Assembly (NCBI GenBank): GCA_951813325.1
Contig: OX638350.1
Coordinates: forward strand, 1,785,029-1,849,028
DNA length: 64,000 nt
Origin: an uncultured Acidimicrobiales bacterium
GTDB lineage: Bacteria > Actinomycetota > Acidimicrobiia > Acidimicrobiales > Bin134
Direction of reading: 5' to 3'
Part shown: positions 8,814-17,674 of the stretch, piece after piece
Numbering within the stretch: position 1 is the stretch's first letter
Layout of the letters: every line of letters starts with the position of its first letter
The notes under the pieces: generated by a model
Told to the model about the DNA's origin: nothing
The model's input: only the letters and a program-made list of their open reading frames with translations
Databases searched by the model: none
Program-made: the position numbers and the translations under genes

Positions 8814-9374
8814 ATGAAGAGGGGTTGGAGGCGCTGGACTGTGGCGTCCCTGGTGGCTGTCTTGGCGTTGTCGACAGCCTGTGGCAGCGGTGGCTCCGAG
8901 CCTCAATCCGTTGAGGGGCTCGTTCTGTGCGAGGACGTTCCCCAATTGGGATCTCGCGTCGGAGGCAATCTCGGCCCCGGTTTAAACGCCGATGATGACG
9001 TAATGGCCGTTGTCCTCGCTTGTCGGCAAGAGTGTCAGGAAACCCAAGGAGGCCTGTGGATCGGCCGGGACAACGGCGGGGCAATTGTATTGGCGGTCAC
9101 CGACGATCCTGAAACGCACCGCCAAGAGCTTCAAGACCGCCTGTCTGGATTGGATGCGGTCATCGATGTGGTCCAGGTTGAATTCACCAAGTCTCAGCTC
9201 GCCGATGTCCGGGCAACCCATCCACCTCGGTCATCGTCCAGCTGTCCCAGCCTCTCGGTCAGCGCACTCTCTACTACGGCGTCCATGTCCCACCTAGACC
9301 CCTCACTGTTGAAGAAGGCTGGTAATCAGAAATCCCGCAAGTCGACAAGATCGAAGCAGCCAACGCTTTCGTAG
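8814..9374 (+). CDS. Small lipoprotein, probably frameshifted near its end
   Basis: 186 aa as read. The signal peptide is MKRGWRRWTV followed by a hydrophobic core and the lipobox LSTAC. The mature part up to about residue 135 looks like genuine protein (VVQVEFTKSQLADVRA). After about 9215 the frame turns Ser-rich and unconvincing, while the third frame reads STSVIVQLSQPLGQ and RTLYYGVHVPPRP and stops at 9325. I infer a one- or two-base frameshift. ATG 8814 puts the charged n-region directly before the hydrophobic core. The tail overlaps the convergent gene at 9326-9577. No family recognised. Confidence 0.6.
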   Translation: MKRGWRRWTVASLVAVLALSTACGSGGSEPQSVEGLVLCEDVPQLGSRVGGNLGPGLNADDDVMAVVLACRQECQETQGGLWIGRDNGGAIVLAVTDDPETHRQELQDRLSGLDAVIDVVQVEFTKSQLADVRATHPPRSSSSCPSLSVSALSTTASMSHLDPSLLKKAGNQKSRKSTRSKQPTLS

Positions 9375-9577
9375 ACATGGATGACTACGAAGGTCGATTC
9401 AATGATCACCCACCTCCTCATCGGCGAACGGCCTTGAGAGCTGAGGCCAGGCAGTTCTGTCAGAGGGCAGTCGGCCAGCTCAGCCAGACCGTTCAGCATG
9501 AGCAGCCGCTGTTGTTCAACCTTGTCTTCTGCCCAACGATCAAAACAGCGATCTGGGTCGGCGAGCCGCCAGGCCAC
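9326..9577 (-). CDS. Small hypothetical protein, second of a coupled pair
   Basis: 83 aa from a GTG start that follows the stop of the upstream gene by two bases. It is rich in aromatic and acidic residues (WAEDKVEQQRLL, FVVIHVYESVGCFDLVD). No family recognised. The size, the tight coupling and the acidic small partner upstream are what one sees in toxin-antitoxin pairs, but no toxin motif is visible. It lies between the formate dehydrogenase operon and the fhs relic. Confidence 0.45.
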   Translation of the reverse strand: MAWRLADPDRCFDRWAEDKVEQQRLLMLNGLAELADCPLTELPGLSSQGRSPMRRWVIIESTFVVIHVYESVGCFDLVDLRDF

Positions 9578-9579
9578 GC

Positions 9580-9816
9580 CTAGGGCTCTTGAAGTGTTAC
9601 TCGCTCGCCCTGGCCAGCCCTTTTGGCTAGCTCTCGCAATTCGTCGGGAGTGAAGGCGTTCTCCCAGGCCGACTCATCGGCCAGGCGCTTTGGAGCGTTT
9701 GCTTCCGCTTGCGCCAGCTTCTCGTCAATCTCGGCGAGGGCACTCTCATCGAGTACATCCTCGGGACGAATGTCATCTCGCAATAGCGGTTCTTTGAGAG
9801 CGTCCTTCTTCGCCAC
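9580..9816 (-). CDS. Small acidic hydrophilic protein, first of a coupled pair
   Basis: 78 aa, highly charged and helical in appearance (LDESALAEIDEKLAQAEAN, FTPDELRELAKRAG). No DNA-binding motif is obvious. It is followed immediately by the 83-aa gene. It could be an antitoxin-like or adaptor protein; this rests only on size and arrangement. Confidence 0.5.
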   Translation of the reverse strand: MAKKDALKEPLLRDDIRPEDVLDESALAEIDEKLAQAEANAPKRLADESAWENAFTPDELRELAKRAGQGERVTLQEP

Positions 9817-9843
9817 TCCTAAAGCCTACCGCTCCACGAACAA

Positions 9844-10000
9844 GAGCCAGTCAGCTCAACCCGACGATCTCGCCGTTCTCGTCGAGGTCGATGCCCATGG
9901 CGGCGGGTTGGCGGCCGAGGCCGGGCATGGTGCGCATGTCGCCGCAGATGGGGTAGACGAACCCGGCCCCCACCGAGGCCCGCACCTCCCGCACCGGCAG
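9844..10000 (-). pseudogene. Detached copy of the fhs 3' end
   Basis: 157 bp almost identical (about 3 mismatches) to 13011-13167, which is the last 50 codons of fhs, its stop codon and 7 bases beyond. There is no start and no remainder of the gene: to the right, after 10000, the sequence is unrelated to fhs. The spacing between copies is 3167 bp. The near identity implies a recent event. The two copies bracket the five genes at 10024-12841. Confidence 0.85.
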
Positions 10001-10023
10001 AGTCTGTGAGGATTGTGGTGGCG

Positions 10024-10788
10024 TTAGGGGGAGGTTGCTTCGTCGATTTCGTCCATGAGTTCGAGGTAGTCGGGCGACAGTCGGAGTCGGGTGTAGGTGT
10101 CCATGGTCTTTTTGAAGCGTTCGCTTTGTTGGCGGTCTTGGGGGGAGCGAGGCCAGGATATGTGGCCTTCTATATAGCTGAGTTTGAGCACTGGGCCGTC
10201 AAATTCGATTTCTCCGTTGCCTACCAAGTGTCCCAGGTCTGTGTCGGTGTGTAACCATTCAGTCAAGGCAGGCCACCGTAGGCGCATGGTGATGTCGCTG
10301 TTGGCTTCGGGTGGTTTGACCAGGCGCTGAGAGCCGTCAGGGTTGAGGCGGATGGCGATCTCGGCATCTCCGAATGGCGTGTGGAGTACGTCGAAGCGTA
10401 TGTCGACGGTGCCGGCTGCGACTTCCTCCAAGCCGGGGCGGCTCACATTGGTGATGCCCACAGCACAGGTCTGAACATTATTCCCGATAACTACTGAAGT
10501 CTTGGCGATGATTTCAGTTGCTGGAAGATGGCCGAGCAGGTCTCCCGTGTCGCAGTCGATGGAGCGGTTCAGGATGAGGTCGGAATTGGCCTTGGCTTGT
10601 CCCGGTATCCATCCGACCAGCTTGTTCTGGTTGAAAATCTGTTGGTGTATGACGGTTCTATTTTGAGAGGCGATGGCGTGGTGCTCGACGACGAGGTGAG
10701 GGCGGTCGGGAACCTCAGATGGCAGCGGGACGGGTATCTGGTCGAACCAGGCGGGCGATCCGAGGTCCTCAGCAGGATGGAATGGCAC
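10024..10788 (-). CDS. Hypothetical protein, possibly SCP2-like C-terminus
   Basis: 254 aa. The first half (about 30-130) has no recognised domain. The second half (about 160-225: [24 protein letters not shown]) resembles an SCP2 sterol-carrier-type domain with its late alkyl-binding strand, but this is a pattern judgement only. It overlaps the upstream beta-lactamase-fold gene by 20 nt, so the pair is co-translated. It lies inside the segment bounded by fhs 3' copies. Confidence 0.6.
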   Translation of the reverse strand: MPFHPAEDLGSPAWFDQIPVPLPSEVPDRPHLVVEHHAIASQNRTVIHQQIFNQNKLVGWIPGQAKANSDLILNRSIDCDTGDLLGHLPATEIIAKTSVVIGNNVQTCAVGITNVSRPGLEEVAAGTVDIRFDVLHTPFGDAEIAIRLNPDGSQRLVKPPEANSDITMRLRWPALTEWLHTDTDLGHLVGNGEIEFDGPVLKLSYIEGHISWPRSPQDRQQSERFKKTMDTYTRLRLSPDYLELMDEIDEATSP

Positions 10789-11851
10789 TGATCACCGTGT
10801 CGGCGAGTTGTTGGCGGGGGAGGACAAAGTCATCGCGTTCGGCACCTACTCCGTTCAAGAGCAACGCGACTGCTGCTTTGCGGCTGGGATCATAGAAGGC
10901 GACGCCGTTGGCCAGTCCGCCAGTGTGGCCAAATGAACCAGGGCCAGCGGCTTGGGATACGTCCTGCTTGCCAACATCGGTCATCATGCCCGCGGCCCAT
11001 TTTGCTGGTCGTTGCAGAATCGGGTCGTCTCTGAATGGCCGGTCATCATCCATCAGGTCGCTCAGCAAGGCAGGGGAGGGGAGTCCCGGCTTGGGAGTTC
11101 CCTCCAAAACCTGTCCCACTGCTGCATAAAGATGGGCGATGCCGCACATTGTCGCGAAGGCACCGAAAGCCAGTCTGGTTTCGCGTATATAGCTGGGCAA
11201 TAACTCCGAGAGCATGGGCAGGGGTTCGACCGGCAACCCGATGACCGGCGCTCGGATGCGCTCGCGCATCGCCATGGCCTGCTCAGCGTCGATGATTACC
11301 TGGTCGGCCAATCCAAGTGGTTCAAGCAACTCCACGAAGCAGTAGCGGCTTGGAGGCCGCCCGCTCAATCGCTCGATAACGTACTCGGCGATGAACCCCC
11401 CGCTTATCTCGCTATAAGCTGGTCCGAGGGCTTTGTTGGCCTGATCAAGCAAGTCTTGCTGGACACTCGGTGAAGTCGTCATCTTCCAGGCGGCGGCCGA
11501 AGGCTCAGCCAAAGCAGCGTTGTGAGCAGCAAGCTGACGATAGGTCAAACCCTCTGGAGCCCATGACGGCAGGGTGGTCGTTTCATCAAGTGGTTCATCC
11601 GGTCCAAAACCGCTGGCCTCGAGCGCATGGCCTAGTAGGAGATACACCATCGGCTTGAACAGGCAGTAGACGTTGTGCAAGTCATCTGGTGCCAAATCAA
11701 TTCCACCACCAGCTTGGCCAGCAGCAATGTCTGTGGCAACATCACCATTCACTACTACTGCGAGTTGACCGCCAAGCGCGAAAATTCCTTCACTTACAAT
11801 CAAAGAAAGAGCGCTGTTAGCGACCTTGACTAACTCGGTATGCGCAAACAT
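10769..11851 (-). CDS. Beta-lactamase-fold protein with Cys in place of the catalytic Ser
   Basis: 360 aa, the length of class C-like serine hydrolases/EstB-type esterases. The SxxK motif is replaced by CLFK in NVYCLFKPMV (about residue 63), the Y-x-N position reads YSE (about 145), and the HTGG box is present (FGHTGGLANGVAFYDP, about 311). The scaffold is therefore conserved but the nucleophile is a cysteine. It may be a thiol hydrolase/transacylase or a non-catalytic binder. No signal peptide is evident. First gene of a pair with the 254-aa protein. Confidence 0.8.
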   Translation of the reverse strand: MFAHTELVKVANSALSLIVSEGIFALGGQLAVVVNGDVATDIAAGQAGGGIDLAPDDLHNVYCLFKPMVYLLLGHALEASGFGPDEPLDETTTLPSWAPEGLTYRQLAAHNAALAEPSAAAWKMTTSPSVQQDLLDQANKALGPAYSEISGGFIAEYVIERLSGRPPSRYCFVELLEPLGLADQVIIDAEQAMAMRERIRAPVIGLPVEPLPMLSELLPSYIRETRLAFGAFATMCGIAHLYAAVGQVLEGTPKPGLPSPALLSDLMDDDRPFRDDPILQRPAKWAAGMMTDVGKQDVSQAAGPGSFGHTGGLANGVAFYDPSRKAAVALLLNGVGAERDDFVLPRQQLADTVISAIPSC

Positions 11852-11916
11852 GTCTCAATTGAAATCCAAGAACATTAGTGGATAAATCAGAAATATTGGT
11901 GCAGGTGAGGTTTTGC

Positions 11917-12234
11917 CTACCCGCAGCTATTCCGTGTCTCGGTCTCAGCAATGATCACGTCAACGCGAGCACCGACGAGAAACGCTGCTGAGTCATCGTG
12001 TGTCGTTCCCGCTGTCACCGACGTTGGGTTGGCCGCTAATTCCTGATCAGCTCGTATATGCTCTTCTAGCAACTTGCCCCAAACCTCCTCGGCTTCGGCC
12101 TGGGCAATAGCAGCTCGCTCACAAGCACCAGACTGTGCAGACGACTGCGTGGAGCAAGACAAGGTTAGCAGTCCAATGCCTAGAACAGCAATAGCGCGAG
12201 TTAGGATCTGTTGCGGTGCATCAAAATCCACCAT
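11917..12234 (-). CDS. Small lipoprotein
   Basis: 105 aa from ATG 12234. The signal peptide has core AIAVLGIGLLTLS and a lipobox ending in Cys (LTLSC). The mature part is Ala/Glu-rich (AIAQAEAEEVWGKLLEEHI), suggesting a short helix, and ends VDVIIAETETRNSCG. An upstream extension to 12345 exists but would bury the signal peptide. It overlaps the end of the 75-aa membrane protein by 34 nt. Function unknown. Confidence 0.6.
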   Translation of the reverse strand: MVDFDAPQQILTRAIAVLGIGLLTLSCSTQSSAQSGACERAAIAQAEAEEVWGKLLEEHIRADQELAANPTSVTAGTTHDDSAAFLVGARVDVIIAETETRNSCG

Positions 12235-12428
12235 CTTACCGCCAATAGACCCAGGAATATGGCAAGTGCTATAGAGGCGATATACCAGCCAACCGCATAG
12301 TTGAACACGGCGTATGGCACTGAAGCCGCCGGACCAAAGAAACAAATAACAAGCATGACTCCCAATCCTTCCCGAACTGTTCGTACTTGCATTTGCATCA
12401 CTTCAATAATCATTCGAAATATTTTCAT
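12201..12428 (-). CDS. Small two-helix membrane protein
   Basis: 75 aa. Two hydrophobic segments (about 21-40 and 44-66: GLGVMLVICFFGPAAS and ASIALAIFLGLLAVRWW) and a basic C-terminus (MHRNRS). It lies directly downstream of the bacteriocin-like gene and overlaps the next lipoprotein gene. An immunity role is possible by position only. Confidence 0.5.
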   Translation of the reverse strand: MKIFRMIIEVMQMQVRTVREGLGVMLVICFFGPAASVPYAVFNYAVGWYIASIALAIFLGLLAVRWWILMHRNRS

Positions 12429-12445
12429 TGCAGCAGACTTTCAAA

Positions 12446-12841
12446 TCACTTGCTGGAAGCAAGTGTGCCAGCAGCTACCTGAGCACTGCAACCAATGCCT
12501 AAAGCAGCACCCGCCCCACCAGATGCAGCAGCTGCTGCTCCTCCAAGAATACCGCACCCGACTGCTCCGGCTCCGGCTAAAGTCCAGTCTGCCCATGTTG
12601 GACCGACTTTGTGCGCGATGGTGTGGCAGACTCTTCTTGTGGTGAGTGCTGGCTCTCCTCTTCGGCCGAGTCCGGTTGCGTTCGGATAGGACACGATAAC
12701 CCTCGTTTCGCACTTTTGCTCGTGGTGGGCCCTTGCACTCTGATCTCTAAGGATGCCAATCAGTGGGATGGAGGCGGGTCTCGGAGCCACAGCCAGAAGA
12801 GCGGTGAGCAATGCTGTGGCAAGTGCCAGGGCGAGAGCCAT
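12446..12841 (-). CDS. Secreted bacteriocin-like peptide precursor (putative)
   Basis: 131 aa. An N-terminal hydrophobic signal segment (MALALALATALLTALLAVA) is followed by a hydrophilic region and a C-terminal Gly/Ala-rich hydrophobic stretch with paired cysteines (VGCGILGG, GIGCSAQVAAG), preceded by RRVCHTIAH. Such a leader plus Gly-rich Cys-containing C-terminus is typical of unmodified or circular bacteriocins and halocin C8-like peptides. The next gene is a small membrane protein that could confer immunity. A run of 16 G lies 45-60 nt upstream of the start. No family match can be claimed. Confidence 0.5.
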   Translation of the reverse strand: MALALALATALLTALLAVAPRPASIPLIGILRDQSARAHHEQKCETRVIVSYPNATGLGRRGEPALTTRRVCHTIAHKVGPTWADWTLAGAGAVGCGILGGAAAAASGGAGAALGIGCSAQVAAGTLASSK

Positions 12842-12885
12842 TCTGGCAAGGCTCGACCTGTGCTCGTGCGACAGTTCAACTACAT

Positions 12886-12901
12886 GGGGGGGGGGGGGGG
12901 G
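12886..12901. repeat. Homopolymer of 16 G (C on the minus strand)
   Basis: An uninterrupted G16 tract 45-60 nt upstream of the start of the bacteriocin-like gene, in its likely promoter or leader. Slippage here could change promoter spacing. It could also be a sequencing or assembly artefact. Confidence 0.8.
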
Positions 12902-13010
12902 TGAATTGTGCTGTCATGGCCGGAACTGTACGGCATGACGGTGCTCGGTGTCAATGTTTTCGATCGGAGTCGCTTGGGTGGGGTTAGAGGATGGGAATCG
13001 CTGGAACTTT

Positions 13011-13167
13011 GAGCCATTCAGCTCAACCCGACGATCTCGCCGTTCTCGTCGAGGTCGATGCCCATGGCGGCGGGCTGGCGGCCGAGGCCGGGCATGGTGC
13101 GCATGTCGCCGCAGATGGGGTAGACGAACCCGGCCCCCACCGAGGCCCGCACCTCTCGCACCGGCAG
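13011..13167. repeat. Resident copy of the fhs 3'-end direct repeat
   Basis: The functional partner of 9844-10000, in the same orientation. It covers the last 50 codons and stop of fhs plus 7 bases. It marks the right boundary of the segment carrying the beta-lactamase-fold and bacteriocin-like genes. Confidence 0.85.
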
Positions 13168-14715
13168 GGTCCAACCGGTGGGAGCGCCCTTTAGGGAGGG
13201 GTCAGACGAGATGGACAGGTGGGTTTTGGCGATGCACACCGGGAGGTGGCCGAAACCGGCGGCCTCGTAGGTGTCGAGCTGGCGGTTGGCCGCGGCCGAG
13301 TACTCCACACCGTCGGCGCCGTACACGGTGGTGGCCACTGCGGCGATCTTGTCCTTCAGCGGCAGCTCATCCTCGTACAGCACCTTGAACGAGCTGGGCT
13401 CCTCGCAGGCCTCGGCCACTGCTTCGGCCAGCTCGGCCGCCCCCGCGCCGCCGTCGGAGAAGTGGGTGGTCACCGCGCAGCGGGCGCCGTACTCGTCGGC
13501 GATCTCGGCGATGGCGGCCAAGTCGGCGTCGTGGTCGCCGGGGAAGGCGTTGACCGCCACCACCGGGGTCACCCCGTGGGCTCGCATGTTGGACAGCTGC
13601 TTGCGGAGGTTGTCGCCCCCGGCGTGGACCTCGTCGGGGTTCTCGGCCAGCAGCGCCTCGGGCAGGGGTCGCCCGGCCACGATCCGGTGGTTTCCGGAGT
13701 GGGCCTTGAGGCCCCGCACGGTGGCCACCATCACCGCGGCGTCGGGATCGATGCCCGAGTAGCGGCACTTGATGTTGAAGAACCGCTCCGCGCCCATGTC
13801 GGCGCCGAATCCGGCCTCGGTCACCAGGAAGTCGCCGGTGCGGATGGCGATGCGGTCGGCCACGATGGAGGAGTTGCCGGTGGCGATGTTGCCGAACGGC
13901 CCGGTGTGCACCAGGGCCGCGCCGCCCTCCAGGGTTTGCATCAGGTTGGGCTTGAGGGCGTCCTTCAGCAGCACGGCCATGGCCCCGGCCGCCTTCAGGT
14001 CCTCGGCGGTGACCGGCGTCCCGGCCTTGGTGTAGCCCACCACGATCCGGCCCAGCCGGGCCCGAAGATCGGCCAGCGAGGTGGCCAGCGCCAGGGTGGC
14101 CATCACCTCGGAGGCGGCGGTGATGTCGAACCCTGATTCCCGGGGAATCCCGTCGAGCCGCCCGCCCAGGCCGACCACGATGTTGCGCAAGGCCCGGTCG
14201 TTGATGTCCACCACCCGCCGCCAGGTGATGTTGTGCGGGTCGAGCTCCGACTCGTTGCCGTGGTAGATGTGGGCGTCGAGCATGGCCGAGCACATGTTGT
14301 GGGCCGCGGTCACCGCGTGCATGTCGCCGGTGAGGTGGAGGTTGAACAGCTCCATGGGCACCACCTGGCTGTAACCGCCGCCGGCCGCGCCGCCCTTGAT
14401 GCCGAACGTCGGCCCCAGCGAGGGCTGGCGGATGGCGATGGTGGCCCGCTTGCCGATATGGCCGAACCCCTGGCCCAGCCCCACGGTGGTGGTGGTCTTG
14501 CCCTCGCCCAGCGGCGTGGGAGTGATGGCGGTCACCACCACATACCGGGCCCGGGGCCTATCAGCCAGCGCCTCGATGGCGTCCAGGCTGATCTTGGCCG
14601 CCCCCGCCCCGTAGGGCTCCAGCATCTCGACCGGTATGCCGGCCTCTTCGGCGATTTCGCTCAGCGGACGCAGATTCGCCCCGCGCGCGATCTCGAGATC
14701 AGATGGGAATGACAT
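13018..14715 (-). CDS. fhs: Formate--tetrahydrofolate ligase
   Basis: 565 aa, full family length. It makes 10-formyl-THF from formate, THF and ATP in the cytosol. The P-loop is TPLGEGKTTTTVGLGQG (about residue 62). Other family blocks include FGIKGGAAGGGYSQVVPME, FNLHLTGDMHAV and VNAFPGDHDADLAAI. I chose ATG 14715, which follows GAGGGGCGGG at a suitable distance, over the upstream starts up to 14769. With the formate dehydrogenase operon it can share formate between oxidation and folate loading. Its last 150 bp are duplicated at 9844-10000. Confidence 0.97.
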   Translation of the reverse strand: MSFPSDLEIARGANLRPLSEIAEEAGIPVEMLEPYGAGAAKISLDAIEALADRPRARYVVVTAITPTPLGEGKTTTTVGLGQGFGHIGKRATIAIRQPSLGPTFGIKGGAAGGGYSQVVPMELFNLHLTGDMHAVTAAHNMCSAMLDAHIYHGNESELDPHNITWRRVVDINDRALRNIVVGLGGRLDGIPRESGFDITAASEVMATLALATSLADLRARLGRIVVGYTKAGTPVTAEDLKAAGAMAVLLKDALKPNLMQTLEGGAALVHTGPFGNIATGNSSIVADRIAIRTGDFLVTEAGFGADMGAERFFNIKCRYSGIDPDAAVMVATVRGLKAHSGNHRIVAGRPLPEALLAENPDEVHAGGDNLRKQLSNMRAHGVTPVVAVNAFPGDHDADLAAIAEIADEYGARCAVTTHFSDGGAGAAELAEAVAEACEEPSSFKVLYEDELPLKDKIAAVATTVYGADGVEYSAAANRQLDTYEAAGFGHLPVCIAKTHLSISSDPSLKGAPTGWTLPVREVRASVGAGFVYPICGDMRTMPGLGRQPAAMGIDLDENGEIVGLS

Positions 14716-14839
14716 GGACCCGCCCCTCATGCTCGCTTTTCGATGCCAACCCCGACAGCGTAAACCCAATCGAGCAGCATTGGGAGGCGATCTTTAGAAT
14801 CGGCCCATGATCTGGGCGAAGCGATGACTGGGGCTCTCC

Positions 14840-16177
14840 ATGGCTGACTTCTTCGACACCGTTCCCGAGCCGGTGGCCTTCGCCGGCCACAGCGCGGGCC
14901 TCGGCCAACTGGCCTACCGGGTGTACAACCCCGACAGACAGGTGCTGGGGCGGCGCATGGAGGACCACCTCCGGGTGGCGGTGTGCTACTGGCACAGCTT
15001 CAACTGGCCGGGCAGCGACATCTTCGGCATCGGCACCTTCGACCGGCCCTGGTTGGAGCCCGGCCAAGACCCGATGGCCGCGGCTCGGGCCAAACAGGAC
15101 GCCGCCTTCGAGTTCTTTGAGAAGCTGGGCACCCCGTTCTATTGCTTCCACGACGTTGACATGGCCCCTGAGGGCGACAGTCTGGCCGAGAGTCGGGCCA
15201 ATCTCGACGCCATGGTCGAGCGGGCCGCGGCCAAGATGGAGACCACCGGGGTGCGGCTTTTGTGGGGCACCGCCAACCTGTTCAGCCATCCTCGCTACGC
15301 AGCGGGGGCAGCCACCAACCCTGACCCGGAGGTGTTTACCCACGCGGCGGCCCAAGTGCGCCACATGCTCGAGGCCACCCACCGCCTCGACGGGGCCAAC
15401 TACGTGCTGTGGGGCGGGCGGGAGGGTTACGAGACGCTGCTCAACACCCGGCTGCGCCAAGAGGCCGACCAGCTCGCCCGCTTTTTGACCCTGGTGGCCG
15501 AGCACAAGCACAAAATCGGCTTCACCGGCACCCTGCTGCTCGAGCCCAAGCCCCAAGAGCCCACCAAGCACCAGTACGACTACGACTGCGCCTCGGTTCA
15601 CGGGTTCTTGGAGCGCTACGGCCTCGTCGATGAGTTCAAGGTGAACATCGAAGTCAACCACGCCACTTTGTCGGGCCACTCGTTCCATCACGAGGTGGCC
15701 TACGCGGTGGACAACGGCATCTTCGGCAGTGTGGACGCCAACCGGGGCGACCCCCAGAACGGATGGGACACCGACCAGTTCCCCAACTCGGTGGACGAGC
15801 TGTCGCTCGCCCTGTACGAGATTGTCCAGGGCGGGGGGCTCTCCGCCGGAGGGTTCAACTTCGACACCAAGCTCCGGCGCCAGAGCTTGGCCCGAGACGA
15901 CCTGTTCTGGGGCCACATCGGCGGCATCGACACGCTGGCCCGCTCCTTGCTGGTGGCCGAGGCCATGATGGCCGACGGCGCCATCGAGCAGGCCCGGGAC
16001 CAGCGCTACAGGCGGTGGGAGTCGGGTCTGGGGGCCGACATCATGAGGGGCGAGGGGGATTTGGCCTCGCTGGCCGATCAAGCAGTGGCCGCCGGGCTCA
16101 GCCCGCAGCCGGTGTCGGGTCGACAAGAGCGCCTGGAGAACGAGGTGAACCGCATCATCTGGTCGACCCCGAGCTGA
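14840..16177 (+). CDS. xylA: Xylose isomerase
   Basis: 445 aa, the long (class II) type. It converts D-xylose to D-xylulose. Active-site blocks: [16 protein letters not shown] [13 protein letters not shown] (catalytic His), [17 protein letters not shown] (metal Glu), [37 protein letters not shown] and [11 protein letters not shown]. Its stop overlaps the xylulokinase start (TGATG), so the two form an operon. Divergent from fhs, with both promoters in 14716-14839. Confidence 0.97.
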   Translation: MADFFDTVPEPVAFAGHSAGLGQLAYRVYNPDRQVLGRRMEDHLRVAVCYWHSFNWPGSDIFGIGTFDRPWLEPGQDPMAAARAKQDAAFEFFEKLGTPFYCFHDVDMAPEGDSLAESRANLDAMVERAAAKMETTGVRLLWGTANLFSHPRYAAGAATNPDPEVFTHAAAQVRHMLEATHRLDGANYVLWGGREGYETLLNTRLRQEADQLARFLTLVAEHKHKIGFTGTLLLEPKPQEPTKHQYDYDCASVHGFLERYGLVDEFKVNIEVNHATLSGHSFHHEVAYAVDNGIFGSVDANRGDPQNGWDTDQFPNSVDELSLALYEIVQGGGLSAGGFNFDTKLRRQSLARDDLFWGHIGGIDTLARSLLVAEAMMADGAIEQARDQRYRRWESGLGADIMRGEGDLASLADQAVAAGLSPQPVSGRQERLENEVNRIIWSTPS

Positions 16178-17643
16178 TGGAGCTGGTTGCGGGGGTGGAC
16201 TCGTCCACCCAGTCGACCAAAGTCGAGCTGCGAGTTCGCGACTCGGGACAGTTGGCGGCTAGGGCCAGTGCTCCCCACGCCCACACCCGCTGGGACCCGC
16301 CGGTGAGCGAGCAGGACCCGGAGACATGGTGGACTGCGCTGGTCGACTGCTTCGCCCAGTTCACCGAGGCCGACCGAGCCCGCGTGGGGGCCATCAGCGT
16401 GGCCGGGCAGCAACACGGTTTGGTGCTGGTGGAAGAGGATGGCGCCGTCCTGCGCCCGGCCAAGCTGTGGAACGACACCACATCTGCGCCCCAGGCCCGT
16501 GACCTGGTAGCCCGCTTGAGCCCAGAGGGATGGGCCGAGCGCTGCGGTTCGGTGCCGCTGGCATCGTTCACCGTCGCCAAACTGGCCTGGGTGCTGGAAA
16601 ACGAGCCCCATCTGGCCAACCGCATCGCCCGGATCATGCTGCCTCATGACTGGGTTACCTGGCGGCTATCCGGCGTCCATGTCACCGACCGGGGCGACGC
16701 TTCGGGCACCGGCTGGTTCGACCCGGCCGCCAATGAGATGGCGGCCGACTTGCTGGGTTTGGTGGTCGACGATCCCGTTGGCTGGCTGTCCCGGCTGCCT
16801 CAAGTGCTCGGGCCCGATGAGGCCGCCGGGCAGATCACCGCGGACGCTGCCTCCGCCCTGGGATTGGGCGATGCAGTGCTTATCGGCCCCGGCACCGGCG
16901 ACAACATGGGGGCGGCCCTCGGCCTCGGGCTGAAACCCGGCGACACGGTGATCTCGCTGGGCACGTCAGGCACGGCCTACTCGGTGTCGCGCACCCCGGC
17001 CAGCGACCCGACCGGCGCTGTGGCCGGGTTCGCCGATGCCACCGGAGCTTTTCTGCCCCTGGTGTGCACTCTGAACGCCACCCGGGTAACCGATACCGTG
17101 GCCCGCTGGCTGGGGGTAGATCCTGCGGACCTGGCCGAGCTGGCCATGGCTGCTGCCGGTAGCCCCAATGCTCCGGTGCTGGTGCCCTACTTCGACGGGG
17201 AGCGCACCCCTGATTTGCCCGACGCCACCGGGCTCTTTGCCGGGCTCCGCAACGACACCACACGGGAAGAGCTGGCCTTGGCCGCCCACGACGGTGTGTT
17301 GTGTGGGCTATTCGACGGGCTCGATGCACTGCGGAGCGCGGGAGTGAGTACCGGCGGCAGGCTGCATCTCATCGGTGGGGGTGCCCGCTCGGCCGCTTAC
17401 CGGGAGCGGGGAGCCGTACTGCATGGGGGGTCTGTCACTGTGCCCGACGACGATGAGACTGTTGCCTTGGGAGCAGCTGTGCAGGCCGCGGCGGTGGCCA
17501 CCGGACGCACTCCGGCCGAGGTGGCTGCCGACTGGCCGCTGGGGCGAGGAGCGGTTGTCGAGCCTCCCCCCGACGCCAACGGCGAAGAAGTCCGAGCCCG
17601 ATACGCCGAGCTATGCCAAGAAATCCCCACGTTCAGCAGCTAA
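16177..17643 (+). CDS. xylB: Xylulokinase (FGGY family)
   Basis: 488 aa from ATG 16177, directly overlapping the xylA stop. It phosphorylates D-xylulose to xylulose 5-phosphate for the pentose phosphate pathway. Motifs: AGVDSSTQSTKVEL (N-terminal ATPase fold), GQQHG, LWND, HDWVTWRLSG, the adenosine site GTGDNMGAALGLG, LGTSGTAYS, and GGGARSAAYRE near the C-terminus. The frame is open far upstream within xylA, but that is the wrong frame of xylA. Confidence 0.95.
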   Translation: MELVAGVDSSTQSTKVELRVRDSGQLAARASAPHAHTRWDPPVSEQDPETWWTALVDCFAQFTEADRARVGAISVAGQQHGLVLVEEDGAVLRPAKLWNDTTSAPQARDLVARLSPEGWAERCGSVPLASFTVAKLAWVLENEPHLANRIARIMLPHDWVTWRLSGVHVTDRGDASGTGWFDPAANEMAADLLGLVVDDPVGWLSRLPQVLGPDEAAGQITADAASALGLGDAVLIGPGTGDNMGAALGLGLKPGDTVISLGTSGTAYSVSRTPASDPTGAVAGFADATGAFLPLVCTLNATRVTDTVARWLGVDPADLAELAMAAAGSPNAPVLVPYFDGERTPDLPDATGLFAGLRNDTTREELALAAHDGVLCGLFDGLDALRSAGVSTGGRLHLIGGGARSAAYRERGAVLHGGSVTVPDDDETVALGAAVQAAAVATGRTPAEVAADWPLGRGAVVEPPPDANGEEVRARYAELCQEIPTFSS

Positions 17644-17674
17644 TGGGGATCTAGCGCTGTGGCAGAGTAGGCCC

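Noticed and set aside
12883..12888. ATG at the edge of the G16/C16 tract as a gene start
   Set aside because: On the minus strand it is followed at once by TAG.
14699..16126. 475-codon minus-strand open frame opposite xylA
   Set aside because: Antisense shadow; xylA has all catalytic blocks on the plus strand.
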